This document shows, one piece after another, positions 1 through 8,863 of a stretch of 64,000 bases of DNA. The notes under the pieces were generated by a model. It was given only the letters and a program-made list of their open reading frames with translations, made no database searches and was not told where the DNA came from. Numbering within the stretch: the stretch's first letter is position 1; each line of letters starts with the position of its first letter. Made by a program: the position numbers and the translations under genes. This DNA is from Vibrio tritonius (lineage in GTDB: Bacteria > Pseudomonadota > Gammaproteobacteria > Enterobacterales > Vibrionaceae): NCBI RefSeq assembly GCF_001547935.1, contig NZ_AP014635.1:1550001-1614000 (forward strand), written 5' to 3'.

Positions 1-387
1 TGTCCCGGTATCTAAAATATTCAAGTCGATATTTGGGTATTGGTGGCGAAAGGCCATCAATAGGGGAGGAAAATAGTAAGAACCAAGCATACCCGGTACG
101 GCAATATCCACCTGTCCTTGGTCTAATCCTTCCATCGCTTGCATTGCCAATTTTGCATCGTGTGCTTGATTTAAAATCTGTTTAGCATGCTGCAAAAACT
201 CTTGCCCAGCAGTGGTGAGATCGATACCACGGTCGCGACGATTAAACAGTGGCATTTTCAATTCTTCTTCGAGCTTTTTAACACTGCTACTGACCGCCGG
301 TTGCGCCAAATTAAGGGCACGGGCCGCTGCAGAAATCGATCCATGCTCCACGACAGTCACAAAATGGCGAAGCTGTCTTAACTCCAT
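1..387 (-). CDS. LysR-family transcriptional regulator, N-terminal part (cut by window edge)
   Basis: The reading frame starts with ATG at 387 and stays open to base 1, so 129 residues are visible. The first ~60 residues are a typical LysR winged helix-turn-helix: ELRQLRHFVTVVEHGSISAA, then LNLAQPAVSSSVKKLEEEL. The start of the periplasmic-binding-like effector domain follows (GQVDIAVPGMLGSYYFP). It is divergent from the MFS transporter gene at 556, and a strong dyad lies between them. LysR proteins commonly control the divergent neighbour, so this is probably the transporter's regulator. The effector is unknown and the C-terminus lies outside the window. Confidence 0.93.
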   Translation of the reverse strand, partial: MELRQLRHFVTVVEHGSISAAARALNLAQPAVSSSVKKLEEELKMPLFNRRDRGIDLTTAGQEFLQHAKQILNQAHDAKLAMQAMEGLDQGQVDIAVPGMLGSYYFPPLLMAFRHQYPNIDLNILDTGT

Positions 388-446
388 AACAAGGGGTCCT
401 TATCAAAAATGAGAACGAAGTCAAACATTAAAATATGGGTATAAAT

Positions 447-467
447 TTTATCTATGGAATAGATAAA
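447..467. promoter_or_regulatory. Dyad operator in the LysR/MFS intergenic region
   Basis: Perfect inverted repeat TTTATCTAT-GGA-ATAGATAAA (9-bp arms, 3-bp spacer) between the divergent LysR and MFS genes. It fits the T-N11-A style of LysR-type binding sites. Assignment to the flanking regulator is an inference from position. Confidence 0.6.
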
Positions 468-555
468 CACAACATATTTTATTTATTGATATCGCAGGCG
501 TACTCTAGCGCTCTAAACCCGTTTCTTTTAATCCTTTTATACGTAGTCGAGAGCA

Positions 556-1758
556 GTGAAAAATATCCCCCATTACAGCCGCTTTGTTATTTGTGTTTGT
601 CTCTTTTCCGTGATCACTTTTGCAAATATTTATTGGTTACAACCGTTACTTCCTGTTTTACAACATGATTTTAATATTACTTCTTTAGCGGCTAACTTTG
701 CTATGTCTGCTCCTCTGTTGGGGATGGGGCTCGGGTTAGTGATTTTTGCCAGTTGGTCTGACGCTGTTGGACGTTGCAAAATTTTGCTTGCGGGGTCGGC
801 AATTGGTGTGGCTATTTCTTTGGCTCTGCCGCTAGTGGATAACTACAGTGTGTTTTTGTCATTACGCTTTTTTCAAGGGATGTTTTTGGCTGTGTGTCCT
901 GCTCTGGCTGTGCCACTACTTGGGGAAGAATTGCGTAAAAGCTGGCTAGCTGGCGCCGTTGGTTTTTATATTGCGTCCAATACGTTAGGCGGCTTATGTA
1001 GTCGTTTACTTGGTGGTTTTAGCGCAGAATATTTTGGCGGTTGGCAAAATGGTGGGTTAGTTATTGCTGGACTAACCGCGCTATTGTTTGCCGTGGTTTA
1101 TTATTTACTGCCAGAACAACGTCATTTCAAACCGAAACCACTTAAAATAGGTGGTTCAATCAAAGCGTTTGGGAAGCACTTAAAACGTCCACAACTGCTG
1201 ATCATCTATGTGTTGATAGGCCTCGCTTTTGGCACGTTCGTAAACTTGTCTAACTACTTAATGATGGTGTTAAGCGATTATCCATATAATTTGCCGAGTG
1301 ACATTCGCAGTATGATGTTCTTAACCATGTTAGGCGGTACCACAAGCTCTACATTTGCAGGTAAATTTGCAAAGAAACACAGTCAAATTGCAGGAATCGT
1401 GGTTGGTATTTGCGTCATGTTGTTAGCTAACTTCCTTATGAGTTGGAACAGCATGTTTATGATGATCATTGGCATGGTGTTAGTGGCATTCGGTTTCTTC
1501 TTCTGCCACGCGAATGCAAGCACGCTTGTTGGCCGTAAAGCTAAAGAAAACAAAGGCAGCGCACAGGCTTTGTATAGCTTGTTCTATTACTCAGGCGCCA
1601 GTATCGGTGTGTTCTTCCTTGAACCGTTTTATCAAAGCATGGGATGGCAGGGCGTATTAGGCGCAACTCGCATGGCACTGGCTATTTGCATTATTTGTGT
1701 ATTGTTGTACCAATGGTTTGGTACCCACAGCAAAAGTCATTCTCATGTGACCCAGTAA
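556..1758 (+). CDS. MFS transporter (drug/sugar efflux-like, 12 TM)
   Basis: A 400-residue polytopic inner-membrane protein of the major facilitator superfamily. The residues around 60-75 (FASWSDAVGRCKI) fit the loop 2-3 motif, and RFFQGMFLAVCPALAVPLLGEEL resembles the YnfM/AraJ-like efflux group. Start GTG at 556 is taken because the hydrophobic first helix begins soon after. The purine-rich GAGAG just upstream is only a modest ribosome site. It is divergent from a LysR gene, which suggests induction by the transported compound. The substrate cannot be read from sequence. A terminator follows directly. Confidence 0.88.
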   Translation: MKNIPHYSRFVICVCLFSVITFANIYWLQPLLPVLQHDFNITSLAANFAMSAPLLGMGLGLVIFASWSDAVGRCKILLAGSAIGVAISLALPLVDNYSVFLSLRFFQGMFLAVCPALAVPLLGEELRKSWLAGAVGFYIASNTLGGLCSRLLGGFSAEYFGGWQNGGLVIAGLTALLFAVVYYLLPEQRHFKPKPLKIGGSIKAFGKHLKRPQLLIIYVLIGLAFGTFVNLSNYLMMVLSDYPYNLPSDIRSMMFLTMLGGTTSSTFAGKFAKKHSQIAGIVVGICVMLLANFLMSWNSMFMMIIGMVLVAFGFFFCHANASTLVGRKAKENKGSAQALYSLFYYSGASIGVFFLEPFYQSMGWQGVLGATRMALAICIICVLLYQWFGTHSKSHSHVTQ

Positions 1759-1775
1759 ATTTTAAGTCTTTGTCT

Positions 1776-1800
1776 AAAAAGCCACTGTTAGTGGCTTTTT
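1776..1800 (+). terminator. Rho-independent terminator after MFS gene
   Basis: Stem AAAAAGCCACT / AGTGGCTTTTT (11 bp, 3-nt loop) ending in a T run, 18 bases after the MFS stop. The A-rich 5' side could let it work in both directions. Confidence 0.88.
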
Positions 1801-1920
1801 GTATATCTAGCACTAAATTTAAATTGTTTATAAATAGCATATGCTATAAACTCAGCGCGTTTTTGGGAGTGAAGCGTGTGCTAAACTTTAGATAAGGTTG
1901 ATTAGAGCGAGGTGTGACTC

Positions 1921-2163
1921 ATGGCTTTTGTTTTGACGTTATGTGTTTTTTTGGCTGTGATTGCCATGATGGCGATTGGGGTAATGTTTAAGAGAAAGTC
2001 AATTCAAGGAAGTTGTGGTGGGCTATCAACCATAGGCGTCGAGAAAGAATGTAACTGTGAAACGACATGCGAGAACCACCGTCAGTTATATCAAATTCAA
2101 GAACCTTCCTCGACTAAACAACAAGAGTATTGGTGTTTAGTCTGTAACCCAATGAGAGCTTAG
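1921..2163 (+). CDS. nqrM: NqrM-like Na+-NQR maturation factor (DUF539)
   Basis: An 80-residue protein with one N-terminal membrane helix (~3-23) followed by KRKSIQGSCGGLSTIGVEKE and a CNCETTC cluster. This is the hallmark pattern of NqrM, the small membrane protein needed to insert iron into the Na+-translocating NADH:quinone oxidoreductase. Family members are usually shorter and end soon after the cysteine cluster. This one carries ~30 further residues with an extra CLVC. NqrM normally sits beside the nqr operon and apbE. Here it stands alone, so it may be a divergent paralogue. A GAGGTG ribosome site precedes the ATG. Confidence 0.75.
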   Translation: MAFVLTLCVFLAVIAMMAIGVMFKRKSIQGSCGGLSTIGVEKECNCETTCENHRQLYQIQEPSSTKQQEYWCLVCNPMRA

Positions 2164-2386
2164 TATTACTGGTTCTCATTGAGGTGTAACATCGTTAAAC
2201 ATTATCAATGTATCTATCACTTTTTTATCAATATTATTTTTGATTTCTCTTCTATTTGTAGTAACGTCTAGTCTTGTTCAATTTATCCCTAAAATCATTA
2301 GTTTAGTAAAATTGAATATTAATATTTTAAGACCACAAACCCCCGTTGTGGTGGCGGTAATCGTATTAGGTAGTAAAGGAATTTTG

Positions 2387-3007
2387 ATGGACGTGATGTC
2401 ACCTGAATCTTATTGGTTATTGTTAGGCGCAGTAGCGATAGTGATCCTTTTGCAAGGTGTAATGCTCTTTCGGCAGTATCGAATTCAACAAGCCGCACAA
2501 GCACAATTGAGCGCGATGAATGAAACGTTTGTTAAGCATCGCCGTCAAATCGAACTAGAATTTGCTGAACTGAATCAATTCATTATTAATGATACGGCTG
2601 AATTAAAACGAAAAGCGGGGCAAAGAGAAGAGAAAGTGGACCAACTTCGCGCCTCTGTTTCGCAACAATTTCAACAAATTCAGCAAGCTAACCAAAGTTT
2701 ACTTAGCGCACATACCGAAACGAGTGAAGCGCTACGTAAGCTCATGATTCAAGTTTACACGGGGCTAAAAACACAGCAGGGGCAGATTGAACGTGCTGTT
2801 ACACAGCAGCATGTGGGGGTTGAAAATGCTCATGTGGAAACTCGTAACCAACTGACTCAACAGTTAAAGTCTCTTAGAGTAGTTTCTGTGAAGCCTACGA
2901 CAGCCACTAAAGTGAACCCTTCTCCAGTGAAAAGTACAACATCAACTTTATCTCGTGGAGTGGCAAAAACCGCTATGCGTGAACGTGAAGCTGAGCCTGT
3001 TGTTTAA
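2387..3007 (+). CDS. Membrane-anchored coiled-coil protein, unknown function
   Basis: Start ATG at 2387 is chosen because AAAGGA lies just upstream and the protein then opens with MDVMSPESYWLLLGAVAIVI, a single membrane anchor (~10-28). An in-frame upstream extension lacks a ribosome site. The ~207-residue product continues as a long Gln/Glu-rich helix (about 30-175, heptad-like), then a Thr/Ser-rich, basic tail. I recognise no enzymatic motif. It is convergent with the chemoreceptor gene and separated from it by a shared terminator. A structural or scaffolding role is only a guess. Confidence 0.72.
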   Translation: MDVMSPESYWLLLGAVAIVILLQGVMLFRQYRIQQAAQAQLSAMNETFVKHRRQIELEFAELNQFIINDTAELKRKAGQREEKVDQLRASVSQQFQQIQQANQSLLSAHTETSEALRKLMIQVYTGLKTQQGQIERAVTQQHVGVENAHVETRNQLTQQLKSLRVVSVKPTTATKVNPSPVKSTTSTLSRGVAKTAMREREAEPVV

Positions 3008-3039
3008 GACTGATAAAGAGATGCCTTTTCCCTATGTGG

Positions 3040-3077
3040 CTTGGCTAGCGCATGGGGTAAACGATGCGATAGCCAAG
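3040..3077. terminator. Bidirectional terminator-like hairpin
   Basis: CTTGGCTAGCGCAT and ATGCGATAGCCAAG form a 14-bp stem with one mismatch and a 10-nt loop, midway between two convergent genes. A T-rich stretch follows on the plus side. Confidence 0.65.
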
Positions 3078-3089
3078 GTGCTTTTCTCG

Positions 3090-5171
3090 TTAAAAACGAA
3101 AACGATGAACTGCGGTGTGCAGACGTTTAGATAGGGTGTCGAGAAGGTTCGAGGAGCTCTGAATTTCTCCAATCGATTCTCTGGTATCACCGCTGATGGT
3201 ATTGATGCGCTCTACACTGGCTGACGCAGATTGCGCAGCACTATTTTGGTGAATAGCGGAATCTGAGATTTGTTCGTTAATATCATGAATCGTCTTAATA
3301 CTGGCGTTGATATTGCTGAATGCTTCTGAAACCAATTCTGATTGTTTTACGCTAATATCAACATGTTCTTTTCCTTTCGACATGACCGATAAAGTAGATT
3401 GGGCATCCTGATTGAATTTTTCCAATATTTGCGCGATTTCTGTCGCTGATGATTGGGTGCGTCCGGCAAGAGATCGAACCTCGTCTGCTACTACCGCAAA
3501 TCCTCGACCATGTTCACCAGCTCGTGCAGCTTCAATAGCGGCATTGAGTGCCAATAGATTGGTTTGCTCTGTAATGTCGCTGATCACACTCAATACAGTC
3601 ATCACATTGCGACTCGTTTCTGTCAGTTTTTCCATTGAACTCACGCCGCTTTCAATGCTGGTAGCAAGCTGACCAATGGCCTTGGTTGAGTTCATCACCG
3701 TGTTTTGCCCTTTCTTAGCGTTATGCGACGCATCTTGAGTAGCAGAAAGAGCCTGTGAGGCGAGTCCGGAAGCTTCGGCAAAACTCTGACTTAATTCTTC
3801 AACAGTGCTGGCAACCACGGTAGTTTCTGAACTTTGCGTTTCGATGTTCTTATAGCTTAGTTGAGTGAGGCTGGTGGTATTGGTTACGGCATTGCTAAGT
3901 TCAGTTTCTACATCGGCAAGAGATTTAACGGTTTGCTGCAATTGAGCAACAAATCGGTTAAATGATTTTGCTAACTCAACGGCCTCTTGGATACCTGATA
4001 CCTCGATACGACGAGTTAGGTCACCTTCACCATCGGCGATATCGGCTAAAGCGTTTGAGATCTTATCAAGTGGTTTGGTAATGAGACGAGTGATTCCAAT
4101 AGACGCGGCGATTAGCACAATCAGTACAACGGCAGCAACAATCGCGCTGCTGTTTAGTAATTTATCGATGGTGCTGTTTGAGTTGGCTAAGGTCAATGCA
4201 CTTGCCTGTTGGCTAGTCTTAATAACACTGTCTGCCGCTTCACTCATTTTTGTCGCTAACGCCGACACTTGTTTGCTTTGCTCTTTTAATTGAGCTTGTA
4301 ATTGAAGGTTTTCGCGCCGCACAGATAAAATTGAACCTGACGATGTAAACATCACAGTATATAACTGGTCTCTCTGTTCTACGATGTTTGAAAGAAGCTG
4401 ATTCAAGTTGGCGTTATTCTCAGTCAAACCTTGTAGAATTTTAATTTTATCGTCAATAAGTGCCTTTGTTGGTGCTGCGATGTTTTTTTCTAAACTGATA
4501 AGACTCGAATCATCGACCGCACTTTGCATGGCATAGTTGATGGTTTCTAATTGAGTAACACCCAAGCTTAGCTGAGTGGCCGCCGTAATGATTTTATCGC
4601 TATCTCCCTGTAATACATCAAGTGCTTTTTGAGATGTTGATAGCCAACTGTCGGTAGGGGTTTCAGGGGTGACTTTTTTAAGCGCACGAACAACTCTTCG
4701 TACCAAGCGCTTTTCTGTCAAGGAGGTTTTACCTAAAAGGCCTCCTGTATTTTTGCGGATCTTGTCCATTAATTCAGTAGATTGCATGGACATCAATTGA
4801 ATTTTTTCAGCATTACTGACTAAAGCTGCTTTCGTTGTATAAAGCTTTTGGCTGGCATCAGCGAACTCACGCACTATCTGATTGAGTTGATCGTGCCCTG
4901 AGTCAGATAAAGAAACGTCATAATCAGCGCCATTACCTAATTCTTGTCTAGTCTGAGCTGACGCTATTTTTAAGGTGTTAGCCAGAAGTGCAGAGGCATC
5001 CTGGCTAACATTGTTCACCTGTTCAGATTCTCTGGCGCTGTTGTTCGTCGCCTCACTTAAAGAATTGGCTACATCTCCGAGCCAAAATATCATTGTTGAA
5101 ACAACCAGTACGGAGATGATGGCCCCTGTCGATAAGGTAATGAGCAATTTACGAACAGATAGTCTTAACAT
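3090..5171 (-). CDS. Methyl-accepting chemotaxis protein with large helical periplasmic sensor
   Basis: A 693-residue transducer. TM1 is at ~9-31, followed by a ~310-residue periplasmic region predicted all-helical (no PAS/Cache-like beta pattern). TM2 is at ~342-360, HAMP at ~361-413, and the signalling hairpin tip at ~535-575 ([33 protein letters not shown]). The long helical sensor resembles bimodular or TorS-like sensor domains, some of which read a partner binding protein rather than a free ligand. The gene starts 31 bp after a periplasmic binding protein gene on the same strand, so the two are probably one operon and one sensing unit. Signal output would go to CheW/CheA. Confidence 0.93.
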   Translation of the reverse strand: MLRLSVRKLLITLSTGAIISVLVVSTMIFWLGDVANSLSEATNNSARESEQVNNVSQDASALLANTLKIASAQTRQELGNGADYDVSLSDSGHDQLNQIVREFADASQKLYTTKAALVSNAEKIQLMSMQSTELMDKIRKNTGGLLGKTSLTEKRLVRRVVRALKKVTPETPTDSWLSTSQKALDVLQGDSDKIITAATQLSLGVTQLETINYAMQSAVDDSSLISLEKNIAAPTKALIDDKIKILQGLTENNANLNQLLSNIVEQRDQLYTVMFTSSGSILSVRRENLQLQAQLKEQSKQVSALATKMSEAADSVIKTSQQASALTLANSNSTIDKLLNSSAIVAAVVLIVLIAASIGITRLITKPLDKISNALADIADGEGDLTRRIEVSGIQEAVELAKSFNRFVAQLQQTVKSLADVETELSNAVTNTTSLTQLSYKNIETQSSETTVVASTVEELSQSFAEASGLASQALSATQDASHNAKKGQNTVMNSTKAIGQLATSIESGVSSMEKLTETSRNVMTVLSVISDITEQTNLLALNAAIEAARAGEHGRGFAVVADEVRSLAGRTQSSATEIAQILEKFNQDAQSTLSVMSKGKEHVDISVKQSELVSEAFSNINASIKTIHDINEQISDSAIHQNSAAQSASASVERINTISGDTRESIGEIQSSSNLLDTLSKRLHTAVHRFRF

Positions 5172-5202
5172 AGTGATTCCTTAAACGTTATTGCTTCCAT
5201 AC

Positions 5203-6369
5203 TTAACGCAAAGTGGCCCAATCCAATGCTTCATAACGACCATTACGAATGATGGTTGGCCATACTTTATGACTTGCTTGGTGTTGAGTAGAGCTATACG
5301 TGATCGGCACGCCGATACCAATGTCTAGGCTATTGAGTTTTTCCAATCCATCAATCACACCTTCGCGAGTTAGACTAGGCGCTTTTGCTGCACCAGCAAC
5401 GAAGATTTTGGCGAGTAAATACCCCTCAAGAGAGACGAAATCTGGTTGTGCGTTTGGTTTGTATTTAGCGAGTGCTTTACGGTACGCCTCAACGCCTGGC
5501 AAATCAGATTCGTAGTGAGGAACCACTTGCGTCACTATCACGCCTTCAGCGTCATCACCCAACGCTTTTAGCAATGGCAAACTGCCGACGAAAGAAACAT
5601 TTAAAAACAGCATGTCATCGAAGTCTTGTTTAGCTTGACGAATGAACTCCGCACAAGGGGCATAGGCACCCACCATGATGATGGCTTTTGGTTCTACTGC
5701 TGCATCGAGAATGGTGCCTAACGCTTGTTCTACGTTGGTTGTATTACGGGTGTAGCGGCCATGTGCCAATTTATCGGTGTCATTAAACCCTTCCGCTTTA
5801 AGAGCAGCAACCGCACCATTGAAGCCAGCATCACCATAGCCATCATTTTGGGTAAAGAAGGCTATCTCTTCAGGTTTGATACCACTAGCAAGAAGGTTCT
5901 TCACCATTGCGGCTGTTTCTTCTGCGTAGCTGGCGCGGTAGTTAATAACATAGCGATCTGGTGGCGATTTACGCAGCACACCAGCCCCGGTATACGCTCC
6001 GAAAAGAAGAGTTTTATCTTCATTCGCGATAGGCACGGTTACGACAGCAGTAGGTGTGCCGACGTTGCCAAGTACGGCTAATACACTATCTTGAGAAATC
6101 AGCTGTTTCATATTCGGGGCGGCTTTGGCTGGTTCATAGCCATCATCGAGAGGCGTAAAGACCAGTTTATTTCCGTTGATACCGCCAGCGGCGTTGACTT
6201 CGTCGAAGTACGTTTCGATACCATTTTTTACCGCTATGCCTAACGCTGACGCAGGACCTGTTAGAGCGGCAGACATGCCAACTTTAATATCCGCGGCATA
6301 ACTGGAACCCACTGCGAGGACAGCTGCCGAGGCAATCAAACTTGTTAGTACGCTTTTTACACCCACCAT
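5203..6369 (-). CDS. Periplasmic ligand-binding protein, LivJ/LivK-type (Peripla_BP_6)
   Basis: A 388-residue protein with a signal peptide (cleavage near SSYA-ADIKVGMSAALTGP) and the branched-chain-amino-acid-type binding fold: TGPASALGIAVKNGIETYFDEVN near the N-terminus, then the LGNVGTPTAVVTVPIANE ligand-pocket segment. AAGGA precedes the ATG. No permease or ATPase genes are adjacent. Instead a chemoreceptor follows 31 bp downstream. I infer that it delivers a ligand signal to that receptor rather than feeding an importer. The ligand could be an amino acid, amide or aromatic acid and is not determinable here. Confidence 0.88.
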   Translation of the reverse strand: MVGVKSVLTSLIASAAVLAVGSSYAADIKVGMSAALTGPASALGIAVKNGIETYFDEVNAAGGINGNKLVFTPLDDGYEPAKAAPNMKQLISQDSVLAVLGNVGTPTAVVTVPIANEDKTLLFGAYTGAGVLRKSPPDRYVINYRASYAEETAAMVKNLLASGIKPEEIAFFTQNDGYGDAGFNGAVAALKAEGFNDTDKLAHGRYTRNTTNVEQALGTILDAAVEPKAIIMVGAYAPCAEFIRQAKQDFDDMLFLNVSFVGSLPLLKALGDDAEGVIVTQVVPHYESDLPGVEAYRKALAKYKPNAQPDFVSLEGYLLAKIFVAGAAKAPSLTREGVIDGLEKLNSLDIGIGVPITYSSTQHQASHKVWPTIIRNGRYEALDWATLR

Positions 6370-6531
6370 AGTTAAAATTCCTTTTTGATTAGTCGCTTGT
6401 ATTCAGCTCAGGAATAAGTATAGGAGGGCAATAGTTTTGCGTAGGGGAGGATAAGCTAGATATATTAGTGTTTTATGATTTATATGATAACTCGCACATT
6501 TATGATGCAATAGAATACATATGTTTAAAAA

Positions 6532-6559
6532 AAGGGATGACATACTGTGCTCATCCCTT
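6532..6559 (-). terminator. Terminator after porin gene
   Basis: AAGGGATGA / TCATCCCTT stem with a 10-nt loop. Read on the minus strand it is followed by a run of Ts, 22 bases after the porin stop. Confidence 0.85.
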
Positions 6560-6581
6560 CAAAACTGAATGTCTACATGTA

Positions 6582-7721
6582 TTAGTAGTCTAATTGAAAC
6601 TCAACTTGAGTGGAGTTTTCGCCATGTGTTGTAATGATGTGGCCAGCCCAAACACGAACTTGTGGGCTAAACCAGTATTGCATTTGTGGAACAATTTTAT
6701 CGGTAAATTCATCATGGGATACCGTAATGACAGGCCCCCAACCTTTAAACCCTTCAGGAAAATATTGGTAAGTTGACGATATTGAGAAGCCTAAACCGCC
6801 TTCAGCGTAGCCTTGCTCTCTTATTTCACGGATGGATTCGTCATTATCGCGTTCAGAATAAGCCATAGCGAGACCAACGCGGCCATTAAATCCAAATTGT
6901 TTATAACTACTCAATGAGTATGTGATTAGTGATTCGCTGTCACGGTTATAATCGGTATCTGATTTTATATTGGAATTAGTGTTGACGTTACCGATTATAT
7001 TGGAATTGTATCCTTTGTTTAATAATGGCTGACCATTGTGCATAGAAAAATAAACGCCATAGGAATCTGGTCTAAATGGATAAATATTTGCTGTTTGATA
7101 ACCAATATCTAAACCATATATATCGGAGTTAGTGTCATAGCTCGTGTGTACAAATAGGTTGTTATCAAAATAATTCTTATAAATTATTTTTCCGGCATTT
7201 TTGCCTGCTGCATCCATTTGTATGTCATATTGGCCATGCATACCAATATCAGTAGAATAAACAGCCCAGTTTGTAGAGTGTTTGGCGTAAGCCAGGGTAC
7301 CAAAGGTATTTGATTCAATACCGAAAATGAGGTTTTCCCAACTGGCTCCCTCATCTAGGTCGTCATAGTGATTTGAGGTTATGCCATTTGTTTTATTGTA
7401 GTTTTCTTTGGCTTTTAACCAGAAATCGCCCGTAAAACCTAGGTCTTCAGTAAACATGGTTTTACCACGCAAGCGTAAACTAGCTTCAATTTTGCTGCCT
7501 TGATCGTCGAAGGAACGACCGACAGTAGTGGTGCCTTGTAGACGTAAATTATAGTACCAACGGCTGTTGTTTTCGATATCGGTGAATTGTGCTAATTCGC
7601 TACCATTATCTCTATCCAAATAGTTTTCTATCCAGTTACCATCATTGTCGGTTCGGGCTTGAGCGCTAGAAAAGGCGCTAATAGATATTAGAAAAAGGGT
7701 AGTGTTAAGAGTCCGGCTCAT
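6582..7721 (-). CDS. Outer-membrane beta-barrel porin
   Basis: A 379-residue protein with a signal peptide (~1-22, FSSAQA) and alternating beta-strand pattern throughout (WYYNLRLQGTTTVG, KIEASLRLRGKTMF, GDFWLKAKENYNK). It ends in an aromatic residue (VEFQLDY), the signature of outer-membrane barrel proteins recognised by BamA. Aromatic girdles and loops such as YSTDIGMHGQ fit a general or sugar-specific porin. It is monocistronic, with its own terminator and a long upstream AT-rich region, so its expression may be regulated. The solute is unknown. Confidence 0.82.
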   Translation of the reverse strand: MSRTLNTTLFLISISAFSSAQARTDNDGNWIENYLDRDNGSELAQFTDIENNSRWYYNLRLQGTTTVGRSFDDQGSKIEASLRLRGKTMFTEDLGFTGDFWLKAKENYNKTNGITSNHYDDLDEGASWENLIFGIESNTFGTLAYAKHSTNWAVYSTDIGMHGQYDIQMDAAGKNAGKIIYKNYFDNNLFVHTSYDTNSDIYGLDIGYQTANIYPFRPDSYGVYFSMHNGQPLLNKGYNSNIIGNVNTNSNIKSDTDYNRDSESLITYSLSSYKQFGFNGRVGLAMAYSERDNDESIREIREQGYAEGGLGFSISSTYQYFPEGFKGWGPVITVSHDEFTDKIVPQMQYWFSPQVRVWAGHIITTHGENSTQVEFQLDY

Positions 7722-8301
7722 ATTTTGTTCCTATTACATTTGTAAGAAAAGTAATTACACGATTTACGCTTATGGTTATTGGGTTTTTAAGGGCAATAAA
7801 ATGCCGTCCATTTAAATAAATGGAAATTTATTATTTTGAATGATGAAAAACAAAAAAACCTCACCCCAATATTGATAATTTATCTATGGAGTAAGGTTTT
7901 GCCTGTAAACAGTAACAATCCAAATTTTTATTAATTCTAAACTTAAAACAGCGTATGACAATTGGCGATTAAATAAGCTGTGATTATAATCACACTAAGT
8001 TTTTGCTTATTTAATACTTGCTAATAAACGACAGCATAAAACAAAAAATGATTTCAACATTTGGATGCACAATTAATAGTAAATTTTGGTAAACATTAGA
8101 TCGAAATATCCTTTTTGTATTGAATGCTGAACTGAACTAGAAATGGCTGTCTCAATCATGTTCCCGTTTGGGAAGTCAGACAGCCGCTGACAAGCAAACT
8201 CTGTTTGCCGAGGATGGTAAATAAGCTCTCATGGAAGGGCTTATGCGAGTCAACATTTGCCTAAACAAAACCATATAGGAACCGTGATAGGGTAAATGGC
8301 G
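7722..8301. other. Non-coding region upstream of the porin gene
   Basis: About 580 bp with no convincing ORF. The part near 7722-8140 is AT-rich and must hold the porin promoter on the minus strand. An imperfect inverted repeat (AAAACCTCACCCC near 7856 and GGAGTAAGGTTTT near 7890) is visible. The 8145-8244 part is GC-richer and folds into several hairpins, described separately. Confidence 0.6.
8145..8244. ncRNA. Possible structured RNA: cluster of four short hairpins
   Basis: Within 100 bases there are four helices: GGCTGTCT (8145-8152) with AGACAGCC (8178-8185), enclosing TTCCC-GTTT-GGGAA (8161-8174); GCAAAC-TCT-GTTTGC (8194-8208); and ATAAGCTC (8221-8228) with GGGCTTAT (8237-8244). The block is GC-richer than its flanks and has no ORF. 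It could be a small RNA, a 3' structured tail of the minus-strand gene at 8302, or a mobile-element remnant. The sequence does not decide between these. Confidence 0.35.
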
Positions 8302-8610
8302 TTATTTAAACAACGCACAGTAAAGCGCTGCGACAACAAGGCGAAGTTTACGCTCTCTTTGCTGTTTTTGTTCGAGTGGTTGATTTTCACTTCGTAACTG
8401 CTGAACCAAACAAACATAGTGTTCAAACACGTCGTTAAGCTTAGCTTGCTTCTTCGAAGACAGGCATGATTCAGCATTGGTAATGTCATTGAGCCTAACT
8501 CGATGACATAGATAGGGTTGATCATCGTTTACAAAATGAAGGATGAGTTTTTTGTGCAAAGTTTGCATTGGGTCGGGTATGACGGCTTTGTATGGATGAC
8601 GATGTATCAC
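8302..8610 (-). CDS. Small hypothetical protein (102 aa)
   Basis: An open frame from GTG at 8610 with a weak GGAAA upstream, and an internal ATG at 8568 as alternative start. The product is charged and largely helical (LVQQLRSENQPLEQKQQRER), ending in a hydrophobic ALYCALFK. I do not recognise a family. A shorter overlapping frame (8250-8525) looks less protein-like. A cluster of RNA hairpins lies immediately downstream. Confidence 0.5.
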   Translation of the reverse strand: MIHRHPYKAVIPDPMQTLHKKLILHFVNDDQPYLCHRVRLNDITNAESCLSSKKQAKLNDVFEHYVCLVQQLRSENQPLEQKQQRERKLRLVVAALYCALFK

Positions 8611-8828
8611 GTTCTGTTTCCATTTCTCAAGTGAAAGACAACCTAGCAGGTATTGACTGCATCTCTATCTTCAGGATAGGTCGTAATTCTTAAGAAAAGC
8701 TTAATATGGCAAAGTTATTTGGATGTAAATTGAGGTGATTTATGCATATTAAAATATTGAATAATAGTGATATTTAGTCGAGTTTTTATACAGTGTTAAT
8801 TAGTTTGGGGGATGGAATATCACGTTAG

Positions 8829-8856
8829 GTAAGGGGCTAAGCGAGTGGCCCCTTAC
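8829..8856 (-). terminator. Hairpin after aminotransferase gene
   Basis: GTAAGGGGC / GCCCCTTAC, a 9-bp GC-rich stem starting 8 bases beyond the aminotransferase stop. There is no clear T run, so termination strength is uncertain. Confidence 0.5.
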
Positions 8857-8863
8857 TTGTGCA

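Noticed and set aside
8250..8525. 91-aa minus-strand ORF overlapping the 102-aa gene
   Set aside because: It is in another frame, lacks a ribosome site, and its composition (runs such as SNKNSKESVNF) is less protein-like than the 102-aa frame.
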